Made by a program: the position numbers and the translations under genes
Notes under the pieces: generated by a model
Seen by the model: only the letters and a program-made list of their open reading frames with translations
What the model was told of the DNA's origin: nothing
Databases searched by the model: none
Part shown: positions 1-9,085 of the stretch, piece by piece
Numbering within the stretch: the first letter of the stretch is position 1
Layout: each line of letters opens with the position of its first letter
Assembly: GCA_002887195.1 (NCBI GenBank)
Contig: PJAB01000396.1
Span: 1-27,753, forward strand
DNA length: 27,753 bases
Direction: 5' to 3'
Source of the DNA: Chrysochromulina parva
Taxonomy: Eukaryota > Haptophyta > Prymnesiales > Chrysochromulinaceae

Positions 1-509
1 TCGTGCGTATGTGGGACGAGAGCCGCGCGCGCGGCGTGAAAAGAGGCGCGTGTAAGCAAGATGTCGGTCGTCGCGTTCAGGTATCTTCGGCATGTTAGCG
101 TCCGGGGCGCATGTGGTCAGACGGGTCGCGGTCGCAGTGTTGTCGGTTTTGATGCGCGTATTGTGACGAAACTGTAATAACGCAACGAGCCGGAAACTCT
201 ACAACGAAACAATCACCACACACCGTACAGCGCAGCAGATACCTGACCAGAGCGGACCCACTACTCCAGCATGGACCCAGCACCCGCCGCGAAGCGCGAA
301 CAATCTTGGTTTGAGGGCGGCGGGGCATCCGGAACGAGGGAACCTAGATTAGCGTACGAGGCTCCGCGTAGCCTCTCTGTTGGATCGCTTGATACGTGTG
401 AAGCAGGGCTTCCGTTGCCCCGTGCCAAGCGATTTCCAACAGCCAAAGGGCGACCTCTCCGTCTCGTCCTGAGATGCAGTTCGATCGTCATGGAGTGTGC
501 GGCTGCCAC
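1..509. other. No supported gene; 3' flank of ALKBH-like gene
   Basis: This stretch lies downstream of the minus-strand ALKBH-like stop codon at 510-512. Short open frames exist on both strands, for example an 80-codon plus-strand frame from 271, but they have no recognisable domain and are what GC-rich DNA gives by chance. No tRNA-like or repeat structure was seen. It probably holds the 3' UTR of the ALKBH-like gene and the flank of a gene to the left of the window. Confidence 0.5.
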
Positions 510-2141
510 CTAGCCCGCCCGCCCATCTGGCCCCACGAACGCGGTCATCTTGATCTTCCGGTGGTCAATCTGGCGAAAGGTGATGGAGACGCGGTCGGCG
601 CCCACGGCTGGCACGCAGTGCTTGGCCACGTTGGCGCCGTTCCCGTCGAGCACGAGGACGGAGCCGACAGGGAGCGGAATAGAGAATGGTGCCGCGAACT
701 CGCCATCATTCACGATCGCGATCTTCTCGCCAAAGAGGATCGGCTGCTCAGAAAGGAGGGAGAGTGTCACAAAGGGTCGCGTGAAGTCGAGGTGGTCGAT
801 GTGTGGCGGGATGCAGTCGCCCTCGGTGTAGAAATTGATGATGCACGAGTCGGGGCGCGTCTGTGCTGTGAAGATGCCGCGCTGAACCATTCGATCGATG
901 ATGTCGTGCAGAAAGGGCGGCATGCCACACACAGGCTCCTTGGGCATGATACCTGGAGGGTTGCCCTGCTTGTCGTACGCGTAGTTGTAGCAGCAGCCCA
1001 TCTGTACGGTGATGCGCCCCTTGCCACGCATCCATTTGCGCGGGGCGGAGTAGGTGCGTCCGATGAGCGCGCCGTCATCGCCGAGCTCGGAGAGCCGGCG
1101 CACATAGGCGAGGGTGAGGATCTGCTCCGAAGGAGAAAGGACGTCTCGGAAGAGGGCGAGCCCCGAGAGGGTATTCATCCGTTTGCCCCGGACATTCTCG
1201 AGCATCTCAAACGTCTGCGGACGGCGCTCGACGTGCTCAACGGGCGCCTGCAGCAAGCGGACATCGTACATCTGGCAGAGGCTCATCTGACTGTACGTGC
1301 GCCCCGCCGCCTCCGCCGCCGCGAGGGCTGCGGTGGGGCTGATGCGGGGCGTCGCGGACCCGGCCATGCCCGCCGCCGCGGCTGCCGTGCCCGCGCCGAC
1401 TGCAGACAAGACGGTGGCCGAGCCGGCGGTCGAGCCGGCCGAGCCTGCCGAGCCGGCGGCAAGCGGCGGTGCGCCCGCCACAGGCTTGGCAGTGTCCCAC
1501 TGCTTGGTACCGCCGTACTCTGCGACGAACTCGGCCTTGGTGTACGCGTTGCCATCGGTGATGTCGATGCGTAGCTCCTCGGGCGGCTGAGCGCCTGCCG
1601 CCCCGAGCTTGGATGCCCACGAGCTTGGAGCGGCGGGAGGCGCGGCTGGTGGCGCTACTGTACGCGAGGCGGTAGGTGCGGCGGTAGGTGCGGCGGTAGG
1701 CGGCGGCGGCGGCGGCGGCGCCTTCATCTTGGAAGCGTCAGCCAGCGACGGAAATTCGATGGGTCCGGGAGGCGGTCCGGGCGGCGGAGCGGGGGGCAGC
1801 GCGGGTGGCGGCGTTGGCACGACAGGTGGTGTGGCCGTGTGCAAGGTCAGATTGGCAAGAGCGGCTGTGGCCTCCTCAGAGGGATCCGAGCGGATGCCTT
1901 TGCCTCGACCTCCGCGGCCCTTGCCATCTCCTCCTTGGGAGCCCGTGCCCTTACCACGGCCCTTGTGGCCGCCGTAGCCCTCCGCAGGAACTCCATAGGT
2001 GCCATCCGCCACAATTCCAGCTCCTCCGTTGCCGCGACCACCACGGCCGCCTTTGCCTTTCCCGCCGCTGCTGTCATTCGGCCCGGGCGGCAACGCCCAG
2101 GCGGGCAGCTTCACCGAAGTTCTTGCGGCGACAGCTTCCAT
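510..2141 (-). CDS. ALKBH9/10-like 2-oxoglutarate/Fe(II) RNA demethylase
   Basis: Likely an AlkB-family dioxygenase of the plant ALKBH9/10 (animal ALKBH5-like) branch, which removes N6-methyl groups from adenosine in RNA using Fe(II), O2 and 2-oxoglutarate. The first ATG is at 2141, giving 543 residues; the open frame runs further upstream but without an ATG. Residues 1-100 are rich in Gly/Arg/Lys, an RGG-like RNA-binding tail. Residues about 110-190 are proline/alanine rich and end in a SSWASKL motif. The catalytic domain is the last 250 residues. The iron ligands are H447-x-D449 (PPHIDH) and H508 (AKHCVPAV). The 2-oxoglutarate-binding arginines are R517 and R523 in RVSITFR. The stretches CIINFYTEGDCIPPHIDH and LPVGSVLVLDGNGANVAKH closely resemble plant ALKBH9B, from memory of the family. 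It is divergent from NAMPT, with 71 bp between start codons. The m6A substrate is inferred from the family. Confidence 0.85.
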   Translation of the reverse strand: MEAVAARTSVKLPAWALPPGPNDSSGGKGKGGRGGRGNGGAGIVADGTYGVPAEGYGGHKGRGKGTGSQGGDGKGRGGRGKGIRSDPSEEATAALANLTLHTATPPVVPTPPPALPPAPPPGPPPGPIEFPSLADASKMKAPPPPPPPTAAPTAAPTASRTVAPPAAPPAAPSSWASKLGAAGAQPPEELRIDITDGNAYTKAEFVAEYGGTKQWDTAKPVAGAPPLAAGSAGSAGSTAGSATVLSAVGAGTAAAAAGMAGSATPRISPTAALAAAEAAGRTYSQMSLCQMYDVRLLQAPVEHVERRPQTFEMLENVRGKRMNTLSGLALFRDVLSPSEQILTLAYVRRLSELGDDGALIGRTYSAPRKWMRGKGRITVQMGCCYNYAYDKQGNPPGIMPKEPVCGMPPFLHDIIDRMVQRGIFTAQTRPDSCIINFYTEGDCIPPHIDHLDFTRPFVTLSLLSEQPILFGEKIAIVNDGEFAAPFSIPLPVGSVLVLDGNGANVAKHCVPAVGADRVSITFRQIDHRKIKMTAFVGPDGRAG

Positions 2142-2212
2142 CGCGCGCAGGTCCGCGGAGTTCGGGGCTTCCAAACTACGAAGAGTTCATAGGGCCCTCT
2201 CGTTTGTTCCCA
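2142..2212. promoter_or_regulatory. Very short divergent promoter region (ALKBH-like / NAMPT)
   Basis: Only 71 bp separate the ALKBH-like ATG (2141, minus) from the NAMPT ATG (2213, plus). Both start sites and any shared core promoter must fit here or lie inside the opposite gene. No TATA box is visible. Confidence 0.45.
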
Positions 2213-5161
2213 ATGGCGGCGCAAGCACGTGCGTACCTCGACGAGCATGGCATTCAAGACATGATCAGTTCGGCAGTCGTACAGGCGCTCAGCGTCAGAC
2301 CCGCGGACCCGGCTGAGTTCCTGCGCGAAGTCCTCGGGACCATCAAGGCGCCCAAGCCTTGCAGCGCCGGCGAGGTCACGCAGATGGAGGAGCGCACATT
2401 CTCAAAGACGCCGTCGAAGCGCAACAACATCATGCTCATGACCGACGGCTACAAGTTCAGCCATCACAAACAGTATCCAGTCTCATGGATGCCCGCGCCC
2501 GCGCGACCGGCGCCTGGCAGCACGCCGGCGCCGCCAGTGCTCTTCCCCGGCAGCGGCTCGGCCAAAGGCAGCGTGGTGCTCAAGATCTTGCCCGTGCCGG
2601 GCGACGCGGCCCATCCGCTCGGGCTCGCCAAGAAGCTCACTATCATCACCAACGTGACCACGGCGGTCGTCGCCGTTGAGCCCGCGGGCGGCGCGGCGCC
2701 CGACCTGACCTTCTCGGGCGCCTCGATTGAGTTTACTGGGACTCTCAAGGAGTCGATGGTGCTGGCGCTGAGCTCGGAGGTGCACAAGCGCACCGGGCTG
2801 CCTGCCGAGTACGCGACCGTCCGATTCACCAACGTCGACGAGTCGAAGCTCAAGCGCGGCTCCGCCCTCAACACCTTCGATGGCGGCTTCAACGTGTCGT
2901 ACTTCACGCCGCGCGCGTACAAGGACCAGTTCGACGGCCTGGACAAGGAGTCAACGGGCGACCACATCGTCTTCTTTGGGCTGCAGTACCTGCTCAAGGA
3001 GTACCTGACGGGTGCCGTCATCACGCCCGAGAAGGTGGACGAGGCCGAAGCCTTCGTCGCACGCTACATGGCCGACGTACGCTTCGTGGGCGACGGCGGG
3101 TACGACTACACGATGTTCCCGCGCGGCGACTGGATGGCGATCGCGACGGGCGACTTGGACGGGAGCGGCACGCCGTGCGCCAAGCCGGGCGTGCTCCCTA
3201 TCAAGGTGGAGGCACTGCCTGAGGGCTCCCTTTGCATGCCGGGCACTTGCCTCTTCAAGCTGACCAATACGCACCCTCGCTTCTTTTGGCTACCAAACTT
3301 TCTGGAGACTCTGCTCGTGCAGGTGTGATGAGAGCCTAGCCCTCTCCCCCTGGCCCTTTTCCTGGCCATCTCCCCAACCCTCATCCTAGCCCTCCCCCCC
3401 TGTCTCTCTCCCCAACCCTCATCCTAGCCCTCCCCCCCTGGCCTTCTCCCCAACCCTCATCCCGCTTTCTCGAGAACGTGTGTCGTGCAGGTGTGGTACC
3501 CGACGACCATCGCCACGCAGGCGCGTGAGTTCCGGAAGACGATCCAGGCGTACTCGCACCTGTCGGAGCGCGTCTCCTGGGCCACGTTCCTGCCCGGCCC
3601 GCCCGAGTGCACGGTGGACAACCTTGTAGGGGACGAGCTCTCGGTGCACGTGGCGCAGGTCTTCGATCTGCTTGACTTCGGTTACCGCGGCGTCTCCTCA
3701 CACGAGACTGCGGCGCTCGGCTCTGCGGCGTACTACGTGGCGGGCTACGAGGGCTCGGACACCGTCGCCGGCTCGCGCATGTGCCTCTGGGCATACGAGG
3801 GCTTCCGCGGGGTCTTTGAGGCCTTTCATGGCGCGACCTCGATCCCGGCGGCCGAGCACTCGACAGTCACATCGTGGGTGGATCTGGATCCCGAGAGTGA
3901 CCCCGCGCAGGCGGAAGGGGACGAGTACGCGGCCTTTGCGAACATGTTCAAGCAGTACATGCCCTCGTTTGGCATCTCGCTTGTCTCGGACGGGTTCAAC
4001 ATCTGGAACAGCATCATCAACCACTGGCCGTGCGAAAGGTCAGTGGACGGCAGCTCCACGTCGATGCGCAGCATGCTGGCCGAGCGCCTCGCCGAGCGCC
4101 GGCTGAATTTGATTCGCCCGGACTCGGGCGAGGCGATCGAGTCGCTTCCACAGCTGCTGACGCTGCTGAGCAAGGTGCTCCCCGAGCACTGGCAGGAGGC
4201 CGCCTCCCTGCCCGCCCTCACACCCAAGTTCCCCGCGGGCCATCCGAAGGCGGCGGCGTGGGAGGCGGTGCTCGCCAAGATTCAGGCCAAGGTAGGCACG
4301 ACCGGTAACCCGTTCCGAAGGCCGCTCGACCAGAACATGCGCATCCTGCAGGGCGACGGCGTGGCACTCGACACCATCGGCGACATGCTCGCCTCTCTGC
4401 TGTCCAACGGCTTCTGCGCCAACGCAGTCCACTTCGGCTCGGGTGGTGGGCTGTTGCAAAAGGTGAACCGCGACTCGCTCTCGTGCGCCTTCAAGTGCTG
4501 CGCCATGTACGTGGGCGACAAGGCCTACACCATCGGCAAGGACCCGATCGCCGGCGGCAAGAAGTCGTACGCGGGCAACCCTTGCGTGCTGCGCGACGCG
4601 GACGGCGTGCTGCGGAACCGCGGCGAGTGGGTCAACGGCGTCATGAAGCGCTCGACGCCGATGTCCGTGGCCGAGTTCGATACGCCCGACGGCGTGCCGG
4701 GCGACGTGCTAGAGACCGTCTTTGAGAACGGCGCCATCGTCAAGCAGCAGCAGTGGATGGAGATCCGAAAGCGCGCCAACATCACCAAGCCACACCTCGA
4801 GGCCGCCATCAGCCGCGCCGTCGATACTCTCGCCGCCAAGGTTGACTTTTTCCAGACGGTGAGTGCGCCCAAGGCGCTTGCCGTTCGTCTGGCGGAGGCT
4901 GCGTGCGGATCTAAGTGGACTGCCAAGTCGGCGGCGGGCTCCAAGATCCGCGAGATGAAGAGCAGGTTCCCCGAGTACGCGGCCGCGTTTGATGAGCTTG
5001 GGCTGACGGAAGCGATGGACTCGAATGCCGTCATGGAGCACCTCGTCGACAAGTGCGTGTGCGACAAGAAGACGGCCAAGGCGGTCCTCGCCCTCGTCCT
5101 CGAGGGCGACGTCGAGGCCGCCGCCGCCAAGATGGGCGACAAGGCTGCCATCACGCTCTGA
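2213..5161 (+). CDS. NAMPT: Nicotinamide phosphoribosyltransferase with N-terminal docking domain
   Basis: Makes NMN from nicotinamide and PRPP, the rate-limiting step of NAD+ salvage. Exons are 2213-3322 and 3491-5161; together they encode 926 residues, against about 491 in human NAMPT. Residues 1-45 form a DPY-30/RIIa-type dimerisation-docking motif (YLDEHGIQDM then RPADPAEFL). NAMPT begins at about residue 71 (TDGYKFSHHKQYP; Y80 matches human Y18). Some 135 extra residues (about 91-225) then interrupt the fold before it resumes at VSYFTPR. Conserved catalytic sites are present: DFGYRG (F433, R436), the phosphohistidine H493 in PAAEHST, R579-x-D581 in IRPDSG, QGDGV and FGSGGGLLQK. About 125 residues follow the normal C-terminus. 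The start is the first ATG after the divergent neighbour and gives the complete docking motif. Enzyme identity is secure; the roles of the extra parts are unknown. Confidence 0.9.
3323..3490 (+). other. NAMPT intron (GT-AG, 168 bp, phase 0)
   Basis: The open frame meets TGA two bases into this segment. Joining CAG at 3320-3322 to GTG at 3491 restores the family-conserved junction LETLLVQ/VWYPTTIAT. The donor is GTGTGA and the acceptor GTGCAG. The plus strand is strikingly C/T-rich. The 13-bp word TCGTGCAGGTGTG occurs at both boundaries, 3315-3327 and 3483-3495, so both splice sites sit inside a direct repeat. Confidence 0.9.
3335..3460 (+). repeat. Tandem repeat filling the NAMPT intron
   Basis: There are two near-identical 38-bp units (3385-3422, 3423-3460) preceded by a 50-bp relative (3335-3384). 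Each starts CCTAGCCCTC and ends CCCCAACCCTCAT. They are pyrimidine-rich and make up most of the intron. Confidence 0.9.
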
Positions 5162-5786
5162 GACTGCAGGCGATGGGAAGGCTGCGTGGCGGGCAGGGGG
5201 CGCGGATGCCGTACTCGCGCTCAGAGGTGCACGCAGAGGTTTCTCACGCTCCATTAGTGAGAGAGCTCCATTAGTGAGAGAGCTCCATGAGTGAGAGAGC
5301 TCCATTAGTGAGAGAGCTCCTGGATCGCCTTGCGAGCCCAGCCGGATGCATGCGCATGTTGTCGTACCGAGTTCTATCCTTGGCCGCCGGAACGGACGGT
5401 CGGTCGCGCCTTGTGTTCTTTGGACTTTGCGGCCACGTGTGGGGCTGTTCCTGTGGGGGCTCCCTTGGTGGCAACCGGGCTTTGACATTTGTGCGCGTCG
5501 GGTGGGGGCCGCGACTTAGGGGCCGCGCGGTGTGCTCAGCCAATTGTCGCGTGAGTTTCGAAGACGGACCGGAGTCGGAGGATATCTACGGTAAACGGCG
5601 CGGTGCGGCACTGGTCTAAGACAGGGCCAGACAATTTCCAATCAAGCAGAGTCGAGCGCAAGTTACCGGTACCTGTACCTCTCGGTGAAGCGCCTTCGTG
5701 GGCGGAGCTCGCGGATGAGCGGATCCGTCAACTCCCGCGAGTTTTTCCAAGGGCGTCTTTGCACATTGGCTGGGCTCCAGGCAGCC
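5162..5786. other. Intergenic region NAMPT / armadillo gene
   Basis: About 625 bp between the NAMPT stop and the preferred armadillo start. It contains a four-copy 17-bp tandem repeat at 5249-5316. The remainder shows no recognisable gene. It should hold the NAMPT 3' UTR and the armadillo gene promoter. Confidence 0.5.
5249..5316 (+). repeat. 17-bp tandem repeat, four copies
   Basis: The unit CTCCATTAGTGAGAGAG occurs at 5249, 5266, 5283 and 5300. The third copy differs by one base (CATGAG for CATTAG). A partial CTCC follows. The array lies about 90 bp after the NAMPT stop. Confidence 0.97.
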
Positions 5787-7655
5787 ATGCCACAAGACTA
5801 CGACGATGATGTGGCGCTCTTTTCAACCATCATGGCGCAGGAGCGGCAGGCGCTTGCACCCGCGCGCGGCTCCACGCTCTCGGAGACGCTTGCCGCCTCC
5901 GCCGACCCAAGGGCGCGCGCGCTGGCCTCGAATGCCACGGCTTCGCACGATGAGAGCGATGTGCCATTCCTCCTGTCGCTCCTCTCGAGCGTCGATCCGG
6001 CCGTGCTTGAGGCTGCTGCGGACGCCATTTGGAAGCTCGCCATCGGTGGTCGCGCGCGAGCGGCTGTGCACAAGGCGAATGGTGCAAGGCCCCTTGTGGC
6101 GTTACTCGCTCACAAGGAGCCGCGTGTTGTTCGCGTGGCGGCGGGCGCGGTCTCGATCCTCGCCCTCGACGGCGCGCACCGCACGACCATCCTTGCCTCT
6201 GGTGGCGCGGGCGCACTCGCGGGAGTGCTGAACACCGGCGGCGAGCGCGAGGCGGAGCAGGCGGCACGCGCGACTACCAACCTGGCGGCCGACGACGTGG
6301 CGCGGACATCGCTCATCGACCACTCGGTCTCGGCATACCTCGCCATGCGGCTGCAGCGACGACGCTCACCAGCCACGCTGCGCGAGGCGGTGTGCCGCGC
6401 CATCGCCGCCCTCGCTAGCTCCGATGGCGAAACGAGCGCGCGCGCCGCCAATGAGTTTGCCGAGGCAGGCGGCATGATGGCATTGGTGGACGCCCTGCAG
6501 CCGGGGGGGGGAGGCGGTGGTGACGCGGCCACGAGCGCTGCTGGGATGGGCGGCGGCGGCGGCAGCGGCGGCGGCGGCGGCGGCGGCAGTGAGCTGAGCG
6601 AAGCTTTGATCGCCGCAGGTATGGCCGCAGCCGCTGGCGGCGCGGGCGCGGGCGTGGGCGGCGCGGGCGCGACCGGCCTGTCGGCGAGAGCGCCCGAGAG
6701 AGCGCCCGAGGGGCTCGAGGGGCAGCTGGTGACCATCGTGGGCGTGGCGGCGCGCCCCGAGCTCAACGGCCAGCGCGGCGCCGTCGTCGCCTTCCACAGC
6801 GCTACCGGCCGATACCACGTGCGCCTCGATTCCGGGGAGACGGTGGCGCTGCGACCCAACTCGGTGCAACTCCTCTCGGCGGCGGCAGCGGCGGCGGCGG
6901 CGGCGGACGGGTCCAACTCGCCGCTGCTCAAGGCGGCCGTGCGCGCCGCACGCTCGCTCGCGATGCACCGCACGACCGCGGACGACCTTGTGAGACTCGG
7001 TGCGCTGCCCTCGCTCATCAGCCACCTTGGATCTCGCACACCCGAGATTGCCGCGGCCTCGGCGTACGCCCTCGGCGCGCTGGCGACTGTCGAGGCTCAC
7101 CGGCCGGCGCTCCTGAGCGCACGCGCCGTCGCGATGCTGCTACGCTGCCTGGGCGAAGGCACCGACCGCTCCGTGCAAGAGCCGGCGTGTGCCGCCCTGC
7201 GAGCGCTCGCACTTCACCCTGCAGTGCGTGCCGAGCTCGCCGACGCACGCAAACTCGGTCCGATAGTGGCGGTGCTCTCACGAGGCGACGCGCAGGCGCG
7301 CGAGGCGGCTGCCGGGCTGCTCGGCTCGATCGCGCTCCACGCGCAGGGGCGACGCGCCATGCTCGACGCGGGGGCCGTGCCGCCATTGATCAAGCTGCTG
7401 CCATTACGGCATGAGCCCACGCAGGAGGCGGCGGCCCGGGCGCTCAAGAATCTCGCCTTCGAGCCCGACGGCGTGACACAGATTGCCAAGGCGGGCGGCA
7501 CGCAACCCCTCGTGCGGCTGCTCAAGAGTGGCTCTGAGGCCTTGCATTCGGCCGCCTCGGCCGCGCTCGAGGTGCTCACCATGGAGGCGCACAGCCGTGA
7601 GCGCGTGCTCAAGGCGACGCCGAGCTGGCTCGCTCCGGGCCTGGCTGGCTCGTGA
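5787..7655 (+). CDS. Armadillo-repeat protein with nested SH3-like module
   Basis: A 622-residue protein made of two blocks of armadillo-type helical repeats, probably a protein-binding scaffold. Typical repeat signatures are ANGARPLVALLAHKEPRVVRVAAGAV and DAGAVPPLIKLL (both shown in part), and AGGTQPLVRLLKSGSEALHSA. The first block covers about residues 44-235. It is followed by a Gly/Ala-rich linker (about 238-298) with long GGC runs. A module at about 310-365 (LVTIVGVAARPELNGQRGAV, then GRYHVRL and GETVALRP) matches the small SH3-like domain common in algal multidomain proteins. The second armadillo block runs from about 375 to 605. I chose ATG 5787 because it opens a charged N-terminus directly before the repeats; an in-frame ATG at 5715 would add 24 residues. 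No enzyme motif is visible. The gene converges with the RWD gene. Confidence 0.85.
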   Translation: MPQDYDDDVALFSTIMAQERQALAPARGSTLSETLAASADPRARALASNATASHDESDVPFLLSLLSSVDPAVLEAAADAIWKLAIGGRARAAVHKANGARPLVALLAHKEPRVVRVAAGAVSILALDGAHRTTILASGGAGALAGVLNTGGEREAEQAARATTNLAADDVARTSLIDHSVSAYLAMRLQRRRSPATLREAVCRAIAALASSDGETSARAANEFAEAGGMMALVDALQPGGGGGGDAATSAAGMGGGGGSGGGGGGGSELSEALIAAGMAAAAGGAGAGVGGAGATGLSARAPERAPEGLEGQLVTIVGVAARPELNGQRGAVVAFHSATGRYHVRLDSGETVALRPNSVQLLSAAAAAAAAADGSNSPLLKAAVRAARSLAMHRTTADDLVRLGALPSLISHLGSRTPEIAAASAYALGALATVEAHRPALLSARAVAMLLRCLGEGTDRSVQEPACAALRALALHPAVRAELADARKLGPIVAVLSRGDAQAREAAAGLLGSIALHAQGRRAMLDAGAVPPLIKLLPLRHEPTQEAAARALKNLAFEPDGVTQIAKAGGTQPLVRLLKSGSEALHSAASAALEVLTMEAHSRERVLKATPSWLAPGLAGS

Positions 7656-7892
7656 GGTGACCAGTGCTCAAAAGTACATCACCTTCTGAAGTGAGCGCGT
7701 AGCCGTAGGCAGGTAGGGAGGGGAGTGGGGAGTGGACCCGGCAAAAGTAACACATTAGTTTAAAATTCTGTTCCGTTCGCCCGCCTAGATCTTGCAAACA
7801 TTTAATTATGATCGCGCCAGAGATTGATCATTTTCAAGTCTGTGATCTCAAGATCACGATGTGATCATACGACATACCAGAACATTCTAAAT
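7656..7892. other. Convergent 3' spacer with GATC-centred palindromes
   Basis: 237 bp between two converging stops. From 7745 it becomes AT-rich, unlike its surroundings. Five GATC words occur in 7808-7868, including TGATCA twice. A 7-bp perfect inverted repeat, GTGATCT/AGATCAC with loop CA, lies at 7842-7857. It is probably the 3' UTR and termination zone of both genes. Confidence 0.5.
7842..7857. terminator. Possible hairpin in convergent spacer
   Basis: GTGATCT, two-base loop CA, then AGATCAC. It lies between converging genes. A termination or 3'-processing role is only a guess from position. Confidence 0.25.
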
Positions 7893-8906
7893 TCATGCTG
7901 GGATCCAAGCCTGACCCACGAAGTCGAAGGCACTCTCGGTGAGCCACGTCGCCGCCTCGTAGACGCAAGGGTCGGGCAGGCACTCGGCCGCGCGCGCTAG
8001 GAAGCCGCACACAAGCCCGCCTTCATCGAGGATGGCGAGGGTGGCGAGGACCTTGTTCTGTGGAAGCGGCGCCTGCGTCGTCACCATCGAGTCCTCCACG
8101 CTCACCTCCGGCGGAGCTGCCTGAGGGTACTCGGGAGGGAAGCGCACGCGCAGCAGGATCGACGCGACGAGAGCGACAGCCGGCCGTGCTGCTGCCTCGC
8201 CGTCCTCCTCGTCGTCCGCAGCCGGCCCACGCTCGCCATATGCAGTCAGCTGGAGGACAAATTCCAGTGAACGGTGTGCGGCGACTTCTTGAAGTGCGGC
8301 TGTATCTGCGCTCGCGACATCGTGCCCGAGCGCCTCGCATCGCGCCCTCAACGCGCTGACCGCATCCGCCGGAGTCAGGAGCACAAACTCGTCGGGGAAC
8401 AGTGCTTGCAAGCACTCAAGCTCAACCAGCTGCGCCCGCCGCCCCTCTGCGATCGTCCATAGCTGTTCGTGGCTTAAGGTTGAACCGCCACCCTGCTCAC
8501 TGCTGCTGCCGGCACCTGCAGCCATCGGGTCGAGGCCCTGTAGAGCGAGGGCCAACTCGGCCATCCGTGTGCGTGCCAACACGTGTGCCAATTCTCCGGC
8601 GGGGATCGGCTCAAGCTCATCGCCAGCATCGGCCGCATCGGTCATAGCAGGGCCGGCGGCTGCACGACGCTGTTCCTCCAGCGCCCGGTCGCGAGCGCGG
8701 TTGATATCTTCTTTTGTCCACCCCTTCGGCTTCTCCACATATTTGATCAGCTTGCCGTTCTTGTCGCGACCATTTGCCTCCCACGCCATGGCCATCTCGC
8801 TGTGAGAGGCCGCCTTCTCCACACGCTTGGGCTTCTCCTCGGTTGGGGGCTTGTACTTCCGGGTGCTGACGCTCGTAGAGCCGCCACCGCCGCCCATGGA
8901 CTTCAT
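7893..8906 (-). CDS. RWD-domain protein
   Basis: A 337-residue protein from the ATG at 8906; a second ATG lies at 8897. Residues about 156-325 form an RWD domain, the fold related to ubiquitin-conjugating enzymes but lacking the catalytic cysteine. Diagnostic parts are the first helix RRAQLVELECLQALFPDEF, the strands LEFVLQLTAYG and ASILLRVRF, and the PPEYPQAAPPEV motif (RWD YPxxxP type). The RWD domain usually binds protein partners, as in GCN2, GIR2 and RWDD proteins. The N-terminal 80 residues are basic (KYKPPTEEKPKR, KPKGWTKEDINRAR) and unrecognised. The frame stays open upstream of 8906 (DGFVKVRLEG) next to an acceptor-like CACAG, so an extra 5' exon is possible. The specific partner cannot be inferred. 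Confidence 0.8.
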   Translation of the reverse strand: MKSMGGGGGSTSVSTRKYKPPTEEKPKRVEKAASHSEMAMAWEANGRDKNGKLIKYVEKPKGWTKEDINRARDRALEEQRRAAAGPAMTDAADAGDELEPIPAGELAHVLARTRMAELALALQGLDPMAAGAGSSSEQGGGSTLSHEQLWTIAEGRRAQLVELECLQALFPDEFVLLTPADAVSALRARCEALGHDVASADTAALQEVAAHRSLEFVLQLTAYGERGPAADDEEDGEAAARPAVALVASILLRVRFPPEYPQAAPPEVSVEDSMVTTQAPLPQNKVLATLAILDEGGLVCGFLARAAECLPDPCVYEAATWLTESAFDFVGQAWIPA

Positions 8907-9085
8907 GCGGCTTGCGTGTCTCGGAGTACCCTCAAGACGGACCTTGACAAAGCCGTCCTGTGATGAGGGGCGGCACCTGGCGGTCCTTGTTTTCCCGCGG
9001 CATCTCCCAGCAAAACCCCCGGTTGTCACCAGAGTTGGATCATTCGTGTGAATGTGCGAATCAATTGGGCTGTGAATTGGGTCTA
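8907..9085. promoter_or_regulatory. Divergent promoter region (RWD gene / 9086 gene)
   Basis: 179 bp between opposite ATGs. No TATA box is obvious. Part of the left side may be coding on the minus strand if the RWD gene has an upstream exon. Confidence 0.4.

Noticed and set aside
271..513. Small plus-strand gene
   Set aside because: An 80-codon frame with no domain, overlapping the ALKBH-like stop; not distinguishable from chance.
474..1574. Long plus-strand open frame (366 codons)
   Set aside because: It is antisense to the ALKBH-like gene, shows no domain, and has the Arg/Ala/Gly/His-rich look of a GC-rich shadow frame.
1805..2212. Upstream extension of the NAMPT frame
   Set aside because: This part overlaps the ALKBH-like coding region in antisense; the docking motif starts neatly at ATG 2213.
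5249..5316. CRISPR-like array
   Set aside because: The copies are head to tail without spacers, and the genome is eukaryotic.
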